Assembly: GCF_003058325.1 (NCBI RefSeq)
Contig: NZ_CP028843.1
Location: 2,762,001 to 2,826,000 of the forward strand
Length of the DNA: 64,000 nucleotides
DNA from: Methylobacterium currus
GTDB taxonomy: Bacteria > Pseudomonadota > Alphaproteobacteria > Rhizobiales > Beijerinckiaceae
Direction of reading: 5' to 3'
Shown here piece after piece: positions 7,538-16,000 of this stretch. The notes below the pieces were generated by a model that saw only the letters and a program-made list of their open reading frames with translations, had not been told where the DNA came from and did not search any database. The translations under genes were made by a program, and so were the position numbers. Within the stretch, counting starts at the first letter, position 1. Every line of letters begins with the position of its first letter.

Positions 7538-8464
7538 ATGAGCCGCTTCGACCACGCCGCCTACGTCTCGCTGACGATGGAGTTCCGCTGCAACCTCCGC
7601 TGCGTGCATTGCATGATCGAGGGCACGATGGACCGCCTCGCGCCGGAGAGCGACGGGCATTTCGAGGCGGTGCTCGCCCACAACGCCCGCGAGCGCTGCT
7701 GGACCGGCCTGATCCTCACCGGATCCGAGATCACCCTGCGGCGCGACCTGCCGGACCTCGCCCGGCGCGCCCGGGCGAGCGGCTTCTCGCATGTGCGGAT
7801 CCAGACCCACGGCATGCATCTCGGCCAGCCGAGCTATTGCCGCCGGCTGGTCGAGGCCGGCATCGACGAGTTCTTCGTCAGCATCGCCGGCTCGGACGCG
7901 GCGAGCCACGACGGGCTGACCCTGGTGCCGGGCTCGTTCGAGAGGGCGCTGCGCGGCCTCGAGACCCTCGACGGGATGGAGGGCGTCGCGACGCTCACCA
8001 ACACCGTGGTGACCGAGCGCAGCTACCGCCTGCTCCCCGGGATCGTCGCCCGCCTCGCCCATCTGCGCCGCCTCGCCCAGATGGAGTTCTGGCTCTACTT
8101 CCCGATGGCGGAGGAGGACGAGAAGGGGATGATCGCCCGCCATACCGAGGTCCTGCCCTACCTGCGCGAGGCCGTCCTCGCCGCCCGGGCCCTCGGCCGC
8201 GCCGTCGAGGTCAAGAACTTTCCGCACTGCCTGCTCGGGGATCTCGGCGACGCCCTGGTCAACGCGCAGCCGGAGCTGCATATCGACCCGCGCTTCTGGA
8301 GCGAGTTCGAGCGCAACGGCTTCTACCAATGCGTCCACCGCGACGCCTGTGGCTCGCGGGACTGCCTCGGGCTCAACACCGCCTATATCCGGAAGTTCGG
8401 AACCGAGGCCGAGGCCCTGCGCCCGCTCCCGATCACTCCTCCATCGCGTTCCACCACTCCCTGA
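7538..8464 (+). CDS. Radical SAM enzyme
   Basis: This 308-residue protein starts at ATG 7538, 23 nt after the previous stop. The [4Fe-4S]/SAM motif is CNLRCVHC, with cysteines 18, 22 and 25. It is followed by GLILTGSEITLRRDL in the place of the GGEP strand, VRIQTHGMHL, and IDEFFVSIAGSD. The C-terminal part has a compact Cys cluster (QCVHRDACGSRDCLGLNT) that could ligate an auxiliary cluster, although it is shorter than a full SPASM domain. The frame ends overlapping the 3' end of the convergent AraC-type gene by 32 bp. Enzymes of this group modify peptides or small molecules. With the methyltransferase and flavoenzyme in one operon, a role in a modified natural product is likely. No obvious short precursor peptide gene lies beside it. 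Confidence 0.85.
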   Translation: MSRFDHAAYVSLTMEFRCNLRCVHCMIEGTMDRLAPESDGHFEAVLAHNARERCWTGLILTGSEITLRRDLPDLARRARASGFSHVRIQTHGMHLGQPSYCRRLVEAGIDEFFVSIAGSDAASHDGLTLVPGSFERALRGLETLDGMEGVATLTNTVVTERSYRLLPGIVARLAHLRRLAQMEFWLYFPMAEEDEKGMIARHTEVLPYLREAVLAARALGRAVEVKNFPHCLLGDLGDALVNAQPELHIDPRFWSEFERNGFYQCVHRDACGSRDCLGLNTAYIRKFGTEAEALRPLPITPPSRSTTP

Positions 8465-9428
8465 TCGTGTCGGGGCTGGCGACCTGCTCGTCGATCGCGA
8501 GGGCCCGCTGCTGCCTACGGTACTCGCTGGCGGTGACGCCGAACCGGCTGCGGAAGCTGCGGCTGAAATGCTCCTCGCTGTTGAAGCCGAGATCGGCGCC
8601 GAGCCGCGCGAGGCGCCGCCGCTCGAGCGGGTCCGACAGGGCGGCCTGCACCGCCAGAAGCCGCCGCTCCTGGACGTAGCGCATGATCCCGCCATGCGGC
8701 GTGAACATCCGGTAGAGGGTGGCGCGCGAGATCTGCAACTCGCAGGCGAGCCAATCCGGCGACAGGTCCGGGGAGGCGAGGTTGGCGCGCACCACCTCCT
8801 CGGCGAGGGTCAGCAGGCTCGTCCGGGCGCAGGCCGCCTCGACCGGGCGTGCCTGGGAATTCGGATCGAGGATGTGGCCCAGGAGGGCGCTGGCCTCGGC
8901 GACGGTCGCATCGACCTCGCCCGCCGAGAGGCGCATGCTGCGCTCGCGCAACGAGGCGATGTAGGCGGCGAGCAGGCGGTTCTGTGGGGGCTCCAGGCGG
9001 GGCTTGAGGCGGTCGAGCGCCTTTTGCCCCAGGAGCTTGCGGGGCACGATCAGGGCCGTGGTGTCGGAGGCGGCGGCCTGGGTGTCCACCCCGACGGCGA
9101 GATCGATCACCGCGACCTGCCCGCCCCAGATCGTGGTCTGCTCCCCGGTGATCAGGCCGTTGAAGCCGCCGGTCTTGTAGAGGTGGAACATGATGTGGTC
9201 CGGGGTGGCCCGGATGCGCTGCGCGTCGCGCACGAAGCCCTGCGCATTGAAGGTCGCCCGGGCGAGCATGATGTCGCCGATCATCACGGACGTCGTCGAT
9301 CCGACCGGGATCTGGCGGCTCAGCTGCGACGGTCGCGGCTCGAACAGAGGTGAGATCACCTCGCGCCAGACCTTCCCGGCTTCGGCTGGCGGAAGATGGT
9401 TCGTCAGGTAGTGCAGGTGAGGGAGCAT
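8433..9428 (-). CDS. AraC-family transcriptional regulator
   Basis: The chosen start (ATG 9428) gives 331 residues beginning MLPHLHYLTNHLPP; an 80-codon upstream extension is Pro/Arg-rich and looks non-coding. The N-terminal half resembles the AraC-binding-like sensing domain (ARATFNAQGFVRDAQRI, HIMFHLYKTGGFNG, VAVIDLAVGVDT). The C-terminal AraC/XylS domain has two helix-turn-helix units: LACELQISRATLYRMF and LGADLGFNSEEHFSRSFRSR, ending FGVTASEYRRQ. It is convergent with the radical SAM gene and is the natural candidate regulator of the four-gene block, although its binding site cannot be identified. Its own promoter would lie just above 9428. Confidence 0.85.
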   Translation of the reverse strand: MLPHLHYLTNHLPPAEAGKVWREVISPLFEPRPSQLSRQIPVGSTTSVMIGDIMLARATFNAQGFVRDAQRIRATPDHIMFHLYKTGGFNGLITGEQTTIWGGQVAVIDLAVGVDTQAAASDTTALIVPRKLLGQKALDRLKPRLEPPQNRLLAAYIASLRERSMRLSAGEVDATVAEASALLGHILDPNSQARPVEAACARTSLLTLAEEVVRANLASPDLSPDWLACELQISRATLYRMFTPHGGIMRYVQERRLLAVQAALSDPLERRRLARLGADLGFNSEEHFSRSFRSRFGVTASEYRRQQRALAIDEQVASPDTIREWWNAMEE

Positions 9429-9506
9429 CGTCGGGCGAGGTGGGAGCCGCAGGGGGCAATGGTGTGAGGCCCGGCCGGCTCGAGATTGAGGCGGTCGTCC
9501 CACCTC

Positions 9507-9522
9507 TCCCGCGAAGGCGGGA
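9507..9522. repeat. Short REP-like palindrome
   Basis: A perfect 6-bp inverted repeat (TCCCGC / GCGGGA) surrounds a GAAG tetraloop. Palindromes of this type are common between genes of GC-rich alphaproteobacteria. It sits just upstream of the AraC-type gene and has no T-tract, so a terminator role is not supported. Confidence 0.3.
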
Positions 9523-9900
9523 AAGCTCACGGTGGACGGACGTGTTGCAGGCGTATTTCCAGCGTCTATTCTGATGTCCTGACCCTGGACGGGACGGCGC
9601 TTCTCCTTCCCGCCATCAAGGAAGAGACATGTCGCGCCCTGGCTGTCTGTCGTCTCCGTCCGGGACATCGGGGCATGGCCTGGAACGATGTCGACTCATC
9701 AATCCTAACGCAGGGTAGATTCCGTCACGGACCGCCATCGGCAGCGATCGCCTCCCGGATCTGCAGGTGTCGCCAGGCCTCGTGACTGCAGCTGTCTGGT
9801 CGAGACCTCTGGGCGCATCGGCATCGCTCAATCCGCGCCGGAAGTAAAGTCGTTCTCCCGCGATCGGACGACCAGGCCGTCCGGCGCCTCGGAGCCTGCT

Positions 9901-10041
9901 TCACAAGGCTGTTGCGCGGCGCCCGGCGAGGATCGTGGCAGCGGCGAGGACGAAGACGGCGAGCGCGGAAGATGCGGTCGCCCCGCGATCGCATGCCAGC
10001 CTGCGGCAGCGGCTGATCCAACCGACGGTCCTCTCGATCGC
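9901..10041 (-). pseudogene. C-terminal remnant of an IS5-family transposase
   Basis: The minus-strand frame contains IERTVGWISRCRRLACD, followed by SSALAVFVLAAATILAGRRA and a stop at 9901-9903. This matches the C-terminal end of IS5-family DDE transposases, which read roughly VERTFGWL-RCRRLAKD with the catalytic Glu in VERT, then a short hydrophobic helix. Upstream sequence in the same frame does not look like the rest of a transposase, so only about 46 residues survive. It marks an old insertion or deletion event between the enzyme block and the giant gene. Confidence 0.6.
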
Positions 10042-10048
10042 CGAGCGT

Positions 10049-10081
10049 CCAAGCAGAGTTGCACGGGGCAACTCTGCTTGG
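10049..10081. repeat. Perfect 14-bp inverted repeat (hairpin)
   Basis: CCAAGCAGAGTTGC at 10049-10062 is exactly mirrored by GCAACTCTGCTTGG at 10068-10081 around a 5-nt loop. It lies immediately at the 5' limit of the transposase remnant on the minus strand. It could be a relic of the element's rearrangement or a strong hairpin. There is no T-run to make it a classical terminator. Confidence 0.55.
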
Positions 10082-10523
10082 CTTCCTGTCTTCGCATCGG
10101 TTTCGTCGCCGAACCGGTAACCGCTTCGGCACCGGCCGTTTGCGGCCGGCGGAATGATGCTCAGGCTGGACGGCGAAGGCTTTTCGTCCGTCCTCCGGCT
10201 CGATTTCACCGACGCGGCGTTGCGGCCACGCGCAGGGGCGGGTCCATTTCTGGAGTCGACAGAGACGGCTGCTCGTTACATGCAGAATGCAACAAGCTTC
10301 GGCAGTCGTTTTAAGATCGAGATTTGGCGTGCTGCAAATGAAGCAGTCGATCGCGAAGCCGGTCTGCCGGGTTGCGTGCATATTTTTGATCGCAGCACAG
10401 GACCCGCCGCCGGTCGTCATGACCCGACCGGAACGATGGGGGATTCCCGGGCCCGCTTCGGCTCTGGGCGAGGGAGGCCGGGCGCGATGTCATGCCGGTG
10501 GCCGAGGAACGCGCGCCGGCACG

Positions 10524-11612
10524 CTACAGGTGCTCGAACCCGATCACGACGCCGTTCTCGAGGGTGATCCGGTTCTTGAAGCGTTGCCGACCGGTCTGCA
10601 CGTATCTCCAGATCTCCGTCGTTCGCGTCTTGTGAACCTGCCGCCTGACATGGGTGGGATCGCCCCACGAATCCCGCAGCATCTCGGCCGTCATCCCCGT
10701 CCACATCTTTCCCGACAGGATGCGGTTGGCGATGTCGGCACTTCCATACTTGACGCGGAGCGGCTTGCGGCGACGGGCATTCCTGACGGCTCTCGACGCG
10801 CCGCGCAGGACGAGGCCGACGATGCCCAGGCCGAGGACGCCCGAGCCGAGGATGCTCAGGACGACGAGCTGGCCGGAGCCGGGACCGTCCTGGGGGTCAG
10901 GGCGAGGCCCGACCTCCGCCGCGCTCGGGGGACGGGGCGGCGCGGGTGGAAGGCCCGCCGCCTGAGCGGGGGCGGCGCGTGCTGCGGGCTCACGGGGAGG
11001 GGGCTCGTGGGAAGGGAACTCACGCGCAGGGAGTTCACGCGCAGGGACCTCACGGGAAGAGGGCTCGGCCGTCCGAGGCGCCTCCCGGGTGTCCTCGATG
11101 GGGCGCGGCTCCGGCTCCGCTGCCGCGCGCCGCTTCTCCTCCTCGACGAACTCGCTGGGCCAGGCGAGCGGCTTCGCCTCGACGAGCGCGGCATTGTCCG
11201 GCGCGACCGGCGCGACCCGGGACGTCTCCGCCTCGGGGGCGCGCCGGGCGGGCTTGGGAGCGATGCGCTGCCGCACGGCCTGAGGGAGCGTCTTGAGAAA
11301 GGGGCCCTGGAAAAAGGCCTCGCCGGCTCCGGGAGAGTAGACGCTGTCGTGCATCGCCACCATGGCGTCCAGTTCGTCGGCGCAGCGCCGCATCGGCTGC
11401 GTCAAGGCGGCGCGGAACTGTTTCCCGTCGCTCGCCGTCCTGACCGCCCGCTCGTTCAGGGCCTCGCGGGCGATGCACTCCCGGGCGGCGCGGATGGACG
11501 GAAGCACGCTCTTCCGGCGGCTGGCCTCGTCGACGGCATCCTGTGCAAACGCGACCCCGACGGCGCCTTGAACACAGAAGGCCAGGAGGACCGTAGCGCC
11601 GCGCATCATCAT
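10524..11612 (-). CDS. Secreted or membrane-anchored Pro-rich protein of unknown function
   Basis: I chose ATG 11612, the first of three adjacent Met codons, because a signal peptide follows directly (MMMRGATVLLAFCVQG...AFA, cleavage after about residue 23). The product has 362 residues. Residues 25-120 contain two cysteines (AARECIAREAL and MRRCADEL) in a helical region. About 150-240 is Pro/Glu/Arg-rich linker (PARELPAREFP). A transmembrane helix follows at about 247-269 (LVVLSILGSGVLGLGIVGLVL). The C-terminal domain at about 289-362 (GKMWTGMTAEMLRDSWGDP, RQVHKTRTTEIWRY, NRITLENGVVIGFE) is a small conserved module seen at the end of many proteins, reminiscent of the SmpA/OmlA fold; its function is not known. 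It is transcribed alone. Confidence 0.65.
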   Translation of the reverse strand: MMMRGATVLLAFCVQGAVGVAFAQDAVDEASRRKSVLPSIRAARECIAREALNERAVRTASDGKQFRAALTQPMRRCADELDAMVAMHDSVYSPGAGEAFFQGPFLKTLPQAVRQRIAPKPARRAPEAETSRVAPVAPDNAALVEAKPLAWPSEFVEEEKRRAAAEPEPRPIEDTREAPRTAEPSSREVPARELPAREFPSHEPPPREPAARAAPAQAAGLPPAPPRPPSAAEVGPRPDPQDGPGSGQLVVLSILGSGVLGLGIVGLVLRGASRAVRNARRRKPLRVKYGSADIANRILSGKMWTGMTAEMLRDSWGDPTHVRRQVHKTRTTEIWRYVQTGRQRFKNRITLENGVVIGFEHL

Positions 11613-12043
11613 GCGCGCGACAATATCCAGTCGCGCCCGGGAGTCGAGACCGGCTGACGGAGCGGCGCCCGAATCGGGCAGGGACGACGGTCGGCCCACG
11701 ACCGGGGCGTTGCTCCCCGTCGTCTTGAGGGCGCCCGCCCGTTGCGGGCCGTCGCGCGCGGATCGGGCGCCCGGCGTCTTCCGCCCGAGGGTCGCGCGCC
11801 GTGCTTGAAGTCCGGCTCCTCGTCATGCCGCTGGCCGCGGGCCCAACCCCGGCGGCCTCATCTCTGGAGGACTGACAATCCGAGGCGCTAACAAACGGTG
11901 TTGCCAATGCATCACCGTGAGACTTGGTTCCAGCCGTGAGACGGTAGGTCAACCCAAAACGACGCGCTCCCGATGCGAATCAGGTAAGCCGTCTGTTAGG
12001 CACGGCAACCAAGCAAAAACGCACCTTTGGGGGTTGAACACCG
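11613..12043. promoter_or_regulatory. Upstream region of the SapC-family gene
   Basis: This non-coding stretch between divergent genes contains a 9-bp direct repeat CCGTGAGAC at 11915-11923 and 11934-11942, spaced 19 bp start to start, i.e. about two helical turns. That spacing would suit a dimeric or tandemly bound regulator. The sequence closest to the SapC start (about 11985-12043) is relatively A-rich with a GGGGG stretch near 12030 that may serve as ribosome-binding site. Confidence 0.35.
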
Positions 12044-12832
12044 ATGGCGAAGCAGCTTCTGATTTATGAGCGCGCCGTTCCGGTCACGCGCCAGCGTCAC
12101 GGCACGCTGTCGATCAAGGCAGGCTCGAGCTACGAGTTCGCCCGGGACATCAATTCCGTCCCACTGATGGCGGCAGAATTCGCACCGGCCGCGCCCGAGT
12201 ACACGATCGTCTTCGGCGGTGCAGGGACAGAGATCATTCCGGTCGTGCTGCTCGGCATTCGCGACGGCGAGAACCTCTACGTCGGCGAGGACGGCTCCTG
12301 GACCGGCAAATACGTTCCGGCCTTCCTGCGCCGCTATCCGTTCGTGTTCTCGGCCGACGATCCGAACGCGCCGGACGCGCTCTTCACCCTGTGCGTCGAC
12401 GAGGAATTCTCCGGCTGCAACGCCGAGGGTCGGGGCGAGCGCCTGTTCGACGCGGACGGCGAGCGCACCCAGTACCTCCAGAACGTGCTGGGATTCCTGC
12501 AGGCCTACCAGGCGCAGTTCCAGCGCACCAAGCAGTTCGTGGCCCGGCTCGAGGCGCTCGGCCTGCTCGAGCCGATGCAGGCGCAGTTCACCCTGCGCAC
12601 CGGCCAGCGCGCGACCCTCTCGGGCTTCAGCGTCGTCAACCGTGAGCGCCTGAAGGCGGTCCCGGGCGACAAGCTGGCCGAGCTGATGCAGGCCGACGAG
12701 CTCGAGCTGATCTACCTGCACCTCGCCTCGCTCGCGAACCTCTCGCCAATCGCCGAGCGGGTGGGCCAGCCGGTGCCGGACACGGCGCCCGCCGCCCCGG
12801 TCGCCGCCGCGGCCGACGACGGCGCGGTCTGA
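12044..12832 (+). CDS. SapC family protein
   Basis: This 262-residue protein begins MAKQLLIYERAVPV. It shows the features of the SapC family (named after a gene in the Campylobacter fetus S-layer locus): HGTLSIKAGSSYEFARDINSVPLMAAEFAPAAPEYTIVF near residues 25-65, then LLGIRDGENLYV, GKYVPAFLRRYPFVF, and a C-terminal FQRTKQFVARLEALGLLEP. The biochemical role is unknown. Family members are soluble and often sit beside flavin-dependent tryptophan halogenase-type or outer-membrane receptor genes in Caulobacter and Sphingomonas relatives. Here the closest neighbours are the giant repeat protein, whose start is 177 bp downstream, and, 4 kb away, a halogenase-like gene. A strong hairpin follows the stop, so it may be transcribed separately from the giant gene. 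Confidence 0.85.
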   Translation: MAKQLLIYERAVPVTRQRHGTLSIKAGSSYEFARDINSVPLMAAEFAPAAPEYTIVFGGAGTEIIPVVLLGIRDGENLYVGEDGSWTGKYVPAFLRRYPFVFSADDPNAPDALFTLCVDEEFSGCNAEGRGERLFDADGERTQYLQNVLGFLQAYQAQFQRTKQFVARLEALGLLEPMQAQFTLRTGQRATLSGFSVVNRERLKAVPGDKLAELMQADELELIYLHLASLANLSPIAERVGQPVPDTAPAAPVAAAADDGAV

Positions 12833-12838
12833 TTCTCC

Positions 12839-12860
12839 GCGGGCCGCCGCCGCGGCCCGC
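12839..12860 (+). terminator. GC-rich hairpin after the SapC-family gene
   Basis: A perfect 9-bp stem (GCGGGCCGC / GCGGCCCGC) with loop CGCC begins 6 nt after the stop. There is no U-tract, which is common for terminators in GC-rich genomes. It would reduce read-through into the giant gene. Confidence 0.5.
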
Positions 12861-13009
12861 GCCCGATCCGATTCCACAACGCTCCGGACGGTGCGCAGGC
12901 TGCCCTGCGCGCCATCCGTCCCGCGTCGGCTCCGCGCAGCCTGCCGTCCTCGTCGCGAGGCGGCCCGCGGAGCTTGCCGAGAGCCGCACGCACGTCAGGA
13001 GATTCGAGG

Positions 13010-16000
13010 ATGGCGTTCCCGTTCACGTCGCAGGGCTTCTGGGGACCGCTCTTCCGCCGCCGCGAGCGCGCGCAGGCCGCGCTGCGGGTGCCGGCCGCCC
13101 GGCCGCGGCGGGCCTCGAAGCGCGATCTCGTCGCCAAGCTCAAGGCGAAGTCGCACCTCGCCCTGCGGCGCGACCGGCTGATCTTCGATCCGCTCGAGCC
13201 GCGCGTCCTCCTGAGCACCGACATCACGGTCAACATCGCCACCGACGCGACGCCGGTGGCCGGCGAGCACCAGCTGCTGGTCCGGCTGATCGAAACGACG
13301 GCCATCCAGCAGGCCAACAGCGTCCAGGTCGAGCGCGTCCAGATCCTGGACCTCAAGCAGGCCGGAACGAACGGCGACCCCGGCAAGGTCCTGGCCTTCG
13401 GCGATATCGGCGAGCTGCGCTCGGTCACGATCAACGGCTCGACCGGCAAGGACGTCATCAAGGTCGATGCGGCCTCCTTCGCCGCCCTCAACAAGTATGC
13501 CGCCGCCGCCACGCTGCCGAGCTTCACCATCCTCGGGGCCGGGGGGCAGGACTCGCTCGTTCTCGAAAGCGGGCCCTCGGCGCTGTGGACGCTGACCGGG
13601 ACGGACCAGGGCTCGCTGACGGCGGGCAAGTTCGCCGCGAGCTTCAGCGGCGTCGAGTCCCTGAACGGCGCGAGCGGCAGCAGCGCCACCATGGCCCTCG
13701 GCAGCGGCGCCAGCCTCAGCGGCACCTTCGGCGGGGTGAAGGACCTCTCGTTCGATCTCAGCGGCGCCCTCGGGAGCGCCGCTTCCGACCTGACCCTCGC
13801 GGCGAGCGGGGGCGGCTTCGGCCTCGGCACGACCGGCGCGGCGTCGCCGCTCGTCGCCTTCCAGGCGCCGACGACGAGCCTCGGCATCCTGCTCGGCGCG
13901 GGCAACGACACGCTCCACATCGCCAGCCTGCCGCCCTCGGTCGCGGTGTCCGTTCAGGGCGGCGCGGGCGACGACACGCTCGTCATCGATACCGGGCCGA
14001 CCGCCATCGCGGGCAATGTCGACCTGTCCTTCTCGGGCGGCATCGGCAAGAACGCCGCCAATTTCGGCACCTCCGGCATCAAGGCGACCGGGACCTTCGC
14101 GTTCTCGGCCGATGCGACCTCCGCGACGGTCCTGGGCAATTCGGGGAGCCATGCCCTGTCGAGCACCGTCGACGCCGAGATGGCGCTGACGCTCGCCAGC
14201 AATGCCGTGATCCAGGGCACCTCGGTCGACGTCGCGGTGCGCAGCAGCCTCGCCCTCAATGCGGGGGCGGACGACGCGGTGCCGGCGCTGGCCTCGACCC
14301 TGTCGGTGAACGCCACCGGCTCGGCCACCGTGACCCTGGCCGGCACGGTGACGGCCACCGCGGGGGCGGCCTCGATCGCCACGCGCGTCGACAACGCCGT
14401 CACCCTCACCTCCGCGGATTCGCCGCAGCTGAAATCCGTCACCCCGGTCCTCGTCAACACCTCGACGATCGCGGTCGGCGCGGGCGGGGCGGTGAACGGC
14501 AGCACGGTCGCGCTCACCGCCGACACGACGGCCGAGGTCGCCATCACGCAGCTCGGCCTGGTGCTGCCGGGTGTCGGCACGTTGACCGGGGCTGCCAGCG
14601 GCACGGGTGACCAGATGAAGGCCGTCGCCAAGGGCGACGCGGCTCTGTCGGATGTGTTCACGCCCGCCCAGCAGGCCGCCACCGGGCTGGTCAAGAAGAC
14701 CGCAACCAGCGTGACCAACGTCACGACGATCAGTGTCGACCCGTCGGCCCGGATCGTGCAGGCCGCCAGCGGTCAGGCGCCGGCCGACCCGGCCGTGACG
14801 ATCGCCGCCAAGGATCGCACCGACGTCGCGACGCGCCTCGTGGCGACGGATGGCGCCGCATTGCCGATCGTCAGCGACCTCCTCAACTTCTTCGCCCTTA
14901 CGGGCAACGCCACGGTCGCCCGGACGACCGGAGTGACGATCGGCGCGACGACGGGAGGAACCCTGCCGGCGGTCGGGGCGACCCCGGTCATCGACGCGGA
15001 GGGCGGTCTGTCGCTTTCCGCCGACAATCGCGGCACGGTCATCACCAGCATCGGCGCGGCGACGCCCGGCATCGGCCACGACGCCAACGGGAACGAGATC
15101 GTCGTCGCCGGGGACGGCGAGGCGAACGGCTCGCTGGAGGCGCCGATTAAGGCCGGCGCGATCACCAGCACGATCGCCGACACGGTCTCGGTCACGGTGC
15201 GCGGAGTGGCGGTCAGAGCCGCCTCGGTCGAGGCTTCCGCCACCAACGAGACCGAAATCGAGGCAACCGCCATCCAGGCACGCAACGTCCTGACCGGGAC
15301 CACCCGCGCCCTCGCCGAGGCGGCACGCATCACCGCGACCGGCGCAGTCTCGTTCCTGGCGTTGGACGCGACCCAGGCCACCGCGACCGCCGTGCCGGTC
15401 GACACGAATTCGGACACCGACGAGCCCCAGACGAGCGACGCGGCCGCGCTCGGGATCGGCCGCGGCTCGGCAATCAACACCGCCGAGCGCACCATTGCGT
15501 CGGCGCTCACGAACTCGGTGGTCACTGGCACCGAGGGCGTCTCGGTCCAGGCGCAGAACTCCCTGTCGCTGACGGCCGAGGCCGAGGCCGCTGCGGTAGC
15601 CTCGAAGGTCGGCGTCGCCGGCTCGATCGCCGCCAACATCGTGCTCGGCGGCACCACCGCGACCATCGACGGCGGCACGGTCCGGGCGACGGCGAGCGAC
15701 TCGGCGCTCACTGCCGGCAGGACCGGCGACGTGCGCGTCAACGCCCTCGACCTCTCGGCTATCGACGCGCGGGCGCGCAGCTCGGCCGAGGGCGGGGCCC
15801 AGGCGGGCGGCACCGCCATCGGCGGGGCGTCGGCGCTCAACATCATCGGCTACCGGCTCGGCGGCATCGCCACCGAGGCGCTCGCCGACAAGCTCACCGG
15901 CACGGCGATCGACGCCATCCTCGGCACCGCCTTCTTCTCCGCCATGGCCACCCAGGCGGTGAGCGCACGCATCACCGCCGCCACCGTGCGGGCGGACCGC

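Larger units (their letters stand above)
9429..10523. other. Gene-poor region with decayed sequence
   Basis: No intact gene is supported in these 1.1 kb. Reading frames here are low-complexity and do not resemble proteins, except for an IS transposase tail at 9901-10041 on the minus strand. A stretch at about 10270-10400 is clearly less GC-rich than the surroundings, compatible with decayed or imported DNA or a promoter region. Small palindromes occur at 9507-9522 and 10049-10081. Confidence 0.6.

Noticed and set aside
10154..11657. Plus-strand frames opposite the Pro-rich secreted protein
   Set aside because: The minus strand has a signal peptide, a transmembrane helix and a conserved C-terminal module. 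The plus frames show neither domain nor ribosome-binding site.
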